Assembly: GCF_000447795.1 (NCBI RefSeq)
Contig: NZ_AUNI01000009.1
Coordinates: 124,001 to 188,000 of the forward strand
DNA length: 64,000 nucleotides
Source: Bacteriovorax sp. Seq25_V
GTDB lineage: Bacteria; Bdellovibrionota; Bacteriovoracia; Bacteriovoracales; Bacteriovoracaceae
Direction: 5' to 3'
The notes under the pieces are model-generated. The model saw nothing but the letters and a program-made list of their open reading frames with translations, had not been told where the DNA came from and ran no database searches. Below, piece after piece: positions 63,325-64,000 of the stretch. Every line of letters starts with the position of its first letter. The stretch's first letter is position 1. Made by a program: the position numbers and the translations under genes.

Positions 63325-64000
63325 TTAGAAATATTCTTTTAAAAATTTAATCTGGCTTCTCTCTGGACCAAAAGCAAGGATTCCTACAGGGATTCCAAGA
63401 GTTTGTTCAATCAGAGCGATATAGTCTTTAACTTCCGTCGATAACTTACCAGAGAAATCATCCGTGAATGGCTTTAGCTCTTTATATACGGGTTCAACTT
63501 TTGAAAGATCAATTCCAGGATACGCACAATCAATTTCTTTTCCTTCATATTTGTAGCTTGTACAAACCTTAAGAACATCAACTTCGCTTAGGATATCGAG
63601 CTTTGTTAGCGCAATGCTGGTAAGAGCAGAACACTTCACAGAATATTTAAGAAGAGGAAGGTCTAGCCATCCACATCTTCTCTTTCTTCCTGTTGTTGCT
63701 CCGAACTCGTGACCGATAGTTTGGATTTTTTCACCAACGTCGTCAAAAAGTTCAGTTGGGAAAGGTCCTTCTCCAACTCTTGTCGTATATGCTTTTGTGA
63801 TCCCTAAAACTTCTTCTACTTTACCTGCAGGCATTCCTGCTCCAGTGAAGATTCCACCGTAAGATGTACTTGAAGAAGTTACAAAAGGGTATGAACCATA
63901 GTCAATGTCTAGAAGAACACCTTGTGCACCTTCGAAAAGAATTTTCTTTCCTTCTGTCACACACTTATCAAGGTAGCTAAATGTATCAGCAACAAATGGA
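63325..64000 (-). CDS. purA: Adenylosuccinate synthetase, 3' part (partial)
   Basis: The last 225 codons of this purine-pathway enzyme are present; the gene continues past the right edge. It joins IMP and aspartate with GTP. Visible motifs are FEGAQGVLLDIDYGSYPFVTSS, TRVGEGPFPTEL, GATTGRKRRCGWLDL, LTKLDIL, and a C-terminal LAFGPERSQI. The reading frame runs without a stop to the edge (PFVADTFSYLDKC), so the ATG is outside the window. Confidence 0.97.
   Translation of the reverse strand, partial: PFVADTFSYLDKCVTEGKKILFEGAQGVLLDIDYGSYPFVTSSSTSYGGIFTGAGMPAGKVEEVLGITKAYTTRVGEGPFPTELFDDVGEKIQTIGHEFGATTGRKRRCGWLDLPLLKYSVKCSALTSIALTKLDILSEVDVLKVCTSYKYEGKEIDCAYPGIDLSKVEPVYKELKPFTDDFSGKLSTEVKDYIALIEQTLGIPVGILAFGPERSQIKFLKEYF

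Noticed and set aside
1-64000. CRISPR array, prophage or intact insertion sequence
   Set aside because: No spaced direct repeats, phage structural genes or transposase could be seen; the inverted pair at 50 kb is the only mobile-like item.

Overview
This window looks like a chromosomal segment of an AT-rich Gram-negative bacterium. Evidence for that is a TonB-dependent receptor, Lol-type lipoproteins, many signal peptides, HemJ, OxyR, and a MaeB-type malic enzyme fused to a phosphotransacetylase-like domain. The many secreted proteases and unrecognised exported proteins, and the FHA-like/sigma-54 activator, fit a Bdellovibrionota relative of the Bacteriovorax/Halobacteriovorax type. That placement is inference from composition and gene style, not from a marker search.

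Region 1 (1-6.7 kb): a minus-strand operon for a hydroxamate-citrate (aerobactin-like) siderophore. Its order is PepSY membrane protein, an NIS synthetase fused to an IucB-like acetyltransferase, a second NIS synthetase, an IucD-like N-hydroxylase, then an exported protein cut by the window edge. All junctions overlap. An 18-bp palindrome lies on the -35 box of its promoter, and the same palindrome sits in the same place before an unknown exported protein at 19.6 kb.

Region 2 (6.9-14.2 kb): msrB, an acyl-CoA thioesterase preceded by a cobalamin-type riboswitch, hemJ, a phytase-like esterase, pckA, and alaS. Region 3 (14.2-20.5 kb): two convergent sensor kinases, a CPBP protease, small exported or membrane proteins, and tRNA-Leu. 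Region 4 (20.5-30.2 kb): an SDR/acyltransferase pair, engB, an FHA-like sigma-54 activator, a FliL-like protein, a BamE-like lipoprotein, and the yicC-gmk-spoT operon. Region 5 (30.1-35 kb): three exported proteins, namely an unknown, a trypsin-like protease and a protein with a transglycosylase-like C-terminus.

Region 6 (35-42.4 kb): the tightly packed maeB-ridA-DUF218-pepA operon, a sodium/solute symporter behind a clear TPP riboswitch, and oxyR. Region 7 (42.4-54 kb): a lipoprotein protease with a PPC domain, a YheT-type hydrolase, a double-ATPase ABC protein, a zinc metalloprotease, an acyltransferase, a photolyase, an inverted-repeat element, adenine deaminase, and an FCP1-like phosphatase lipoprotein. 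Region 8 (53.6-59.7 kb): a TetR regulator, a radical SAM/SPASM enzyme, then an overlapping four-gene operon of TonB-dependent receptor, YfiR-like protein, sensor kinase and pyroglutamyl peptidase. Region 9 (59.7-64 kb): tRNA-Glu and tRNA-Lys with a clear promoter, mtaB, exported proteins including one with a secretin-like N-domain, trxC, and the 3' part of purA.

No CRISPR array, prophage or intact transposase was seen. The most unusual items are the NIS-GNAT fusion, the shared palindromic operator, the cobalamin riboswitch before a thioesterase, the TPP-controlled symporter, and the receptor-YfiR-kinase-peptidase operon.
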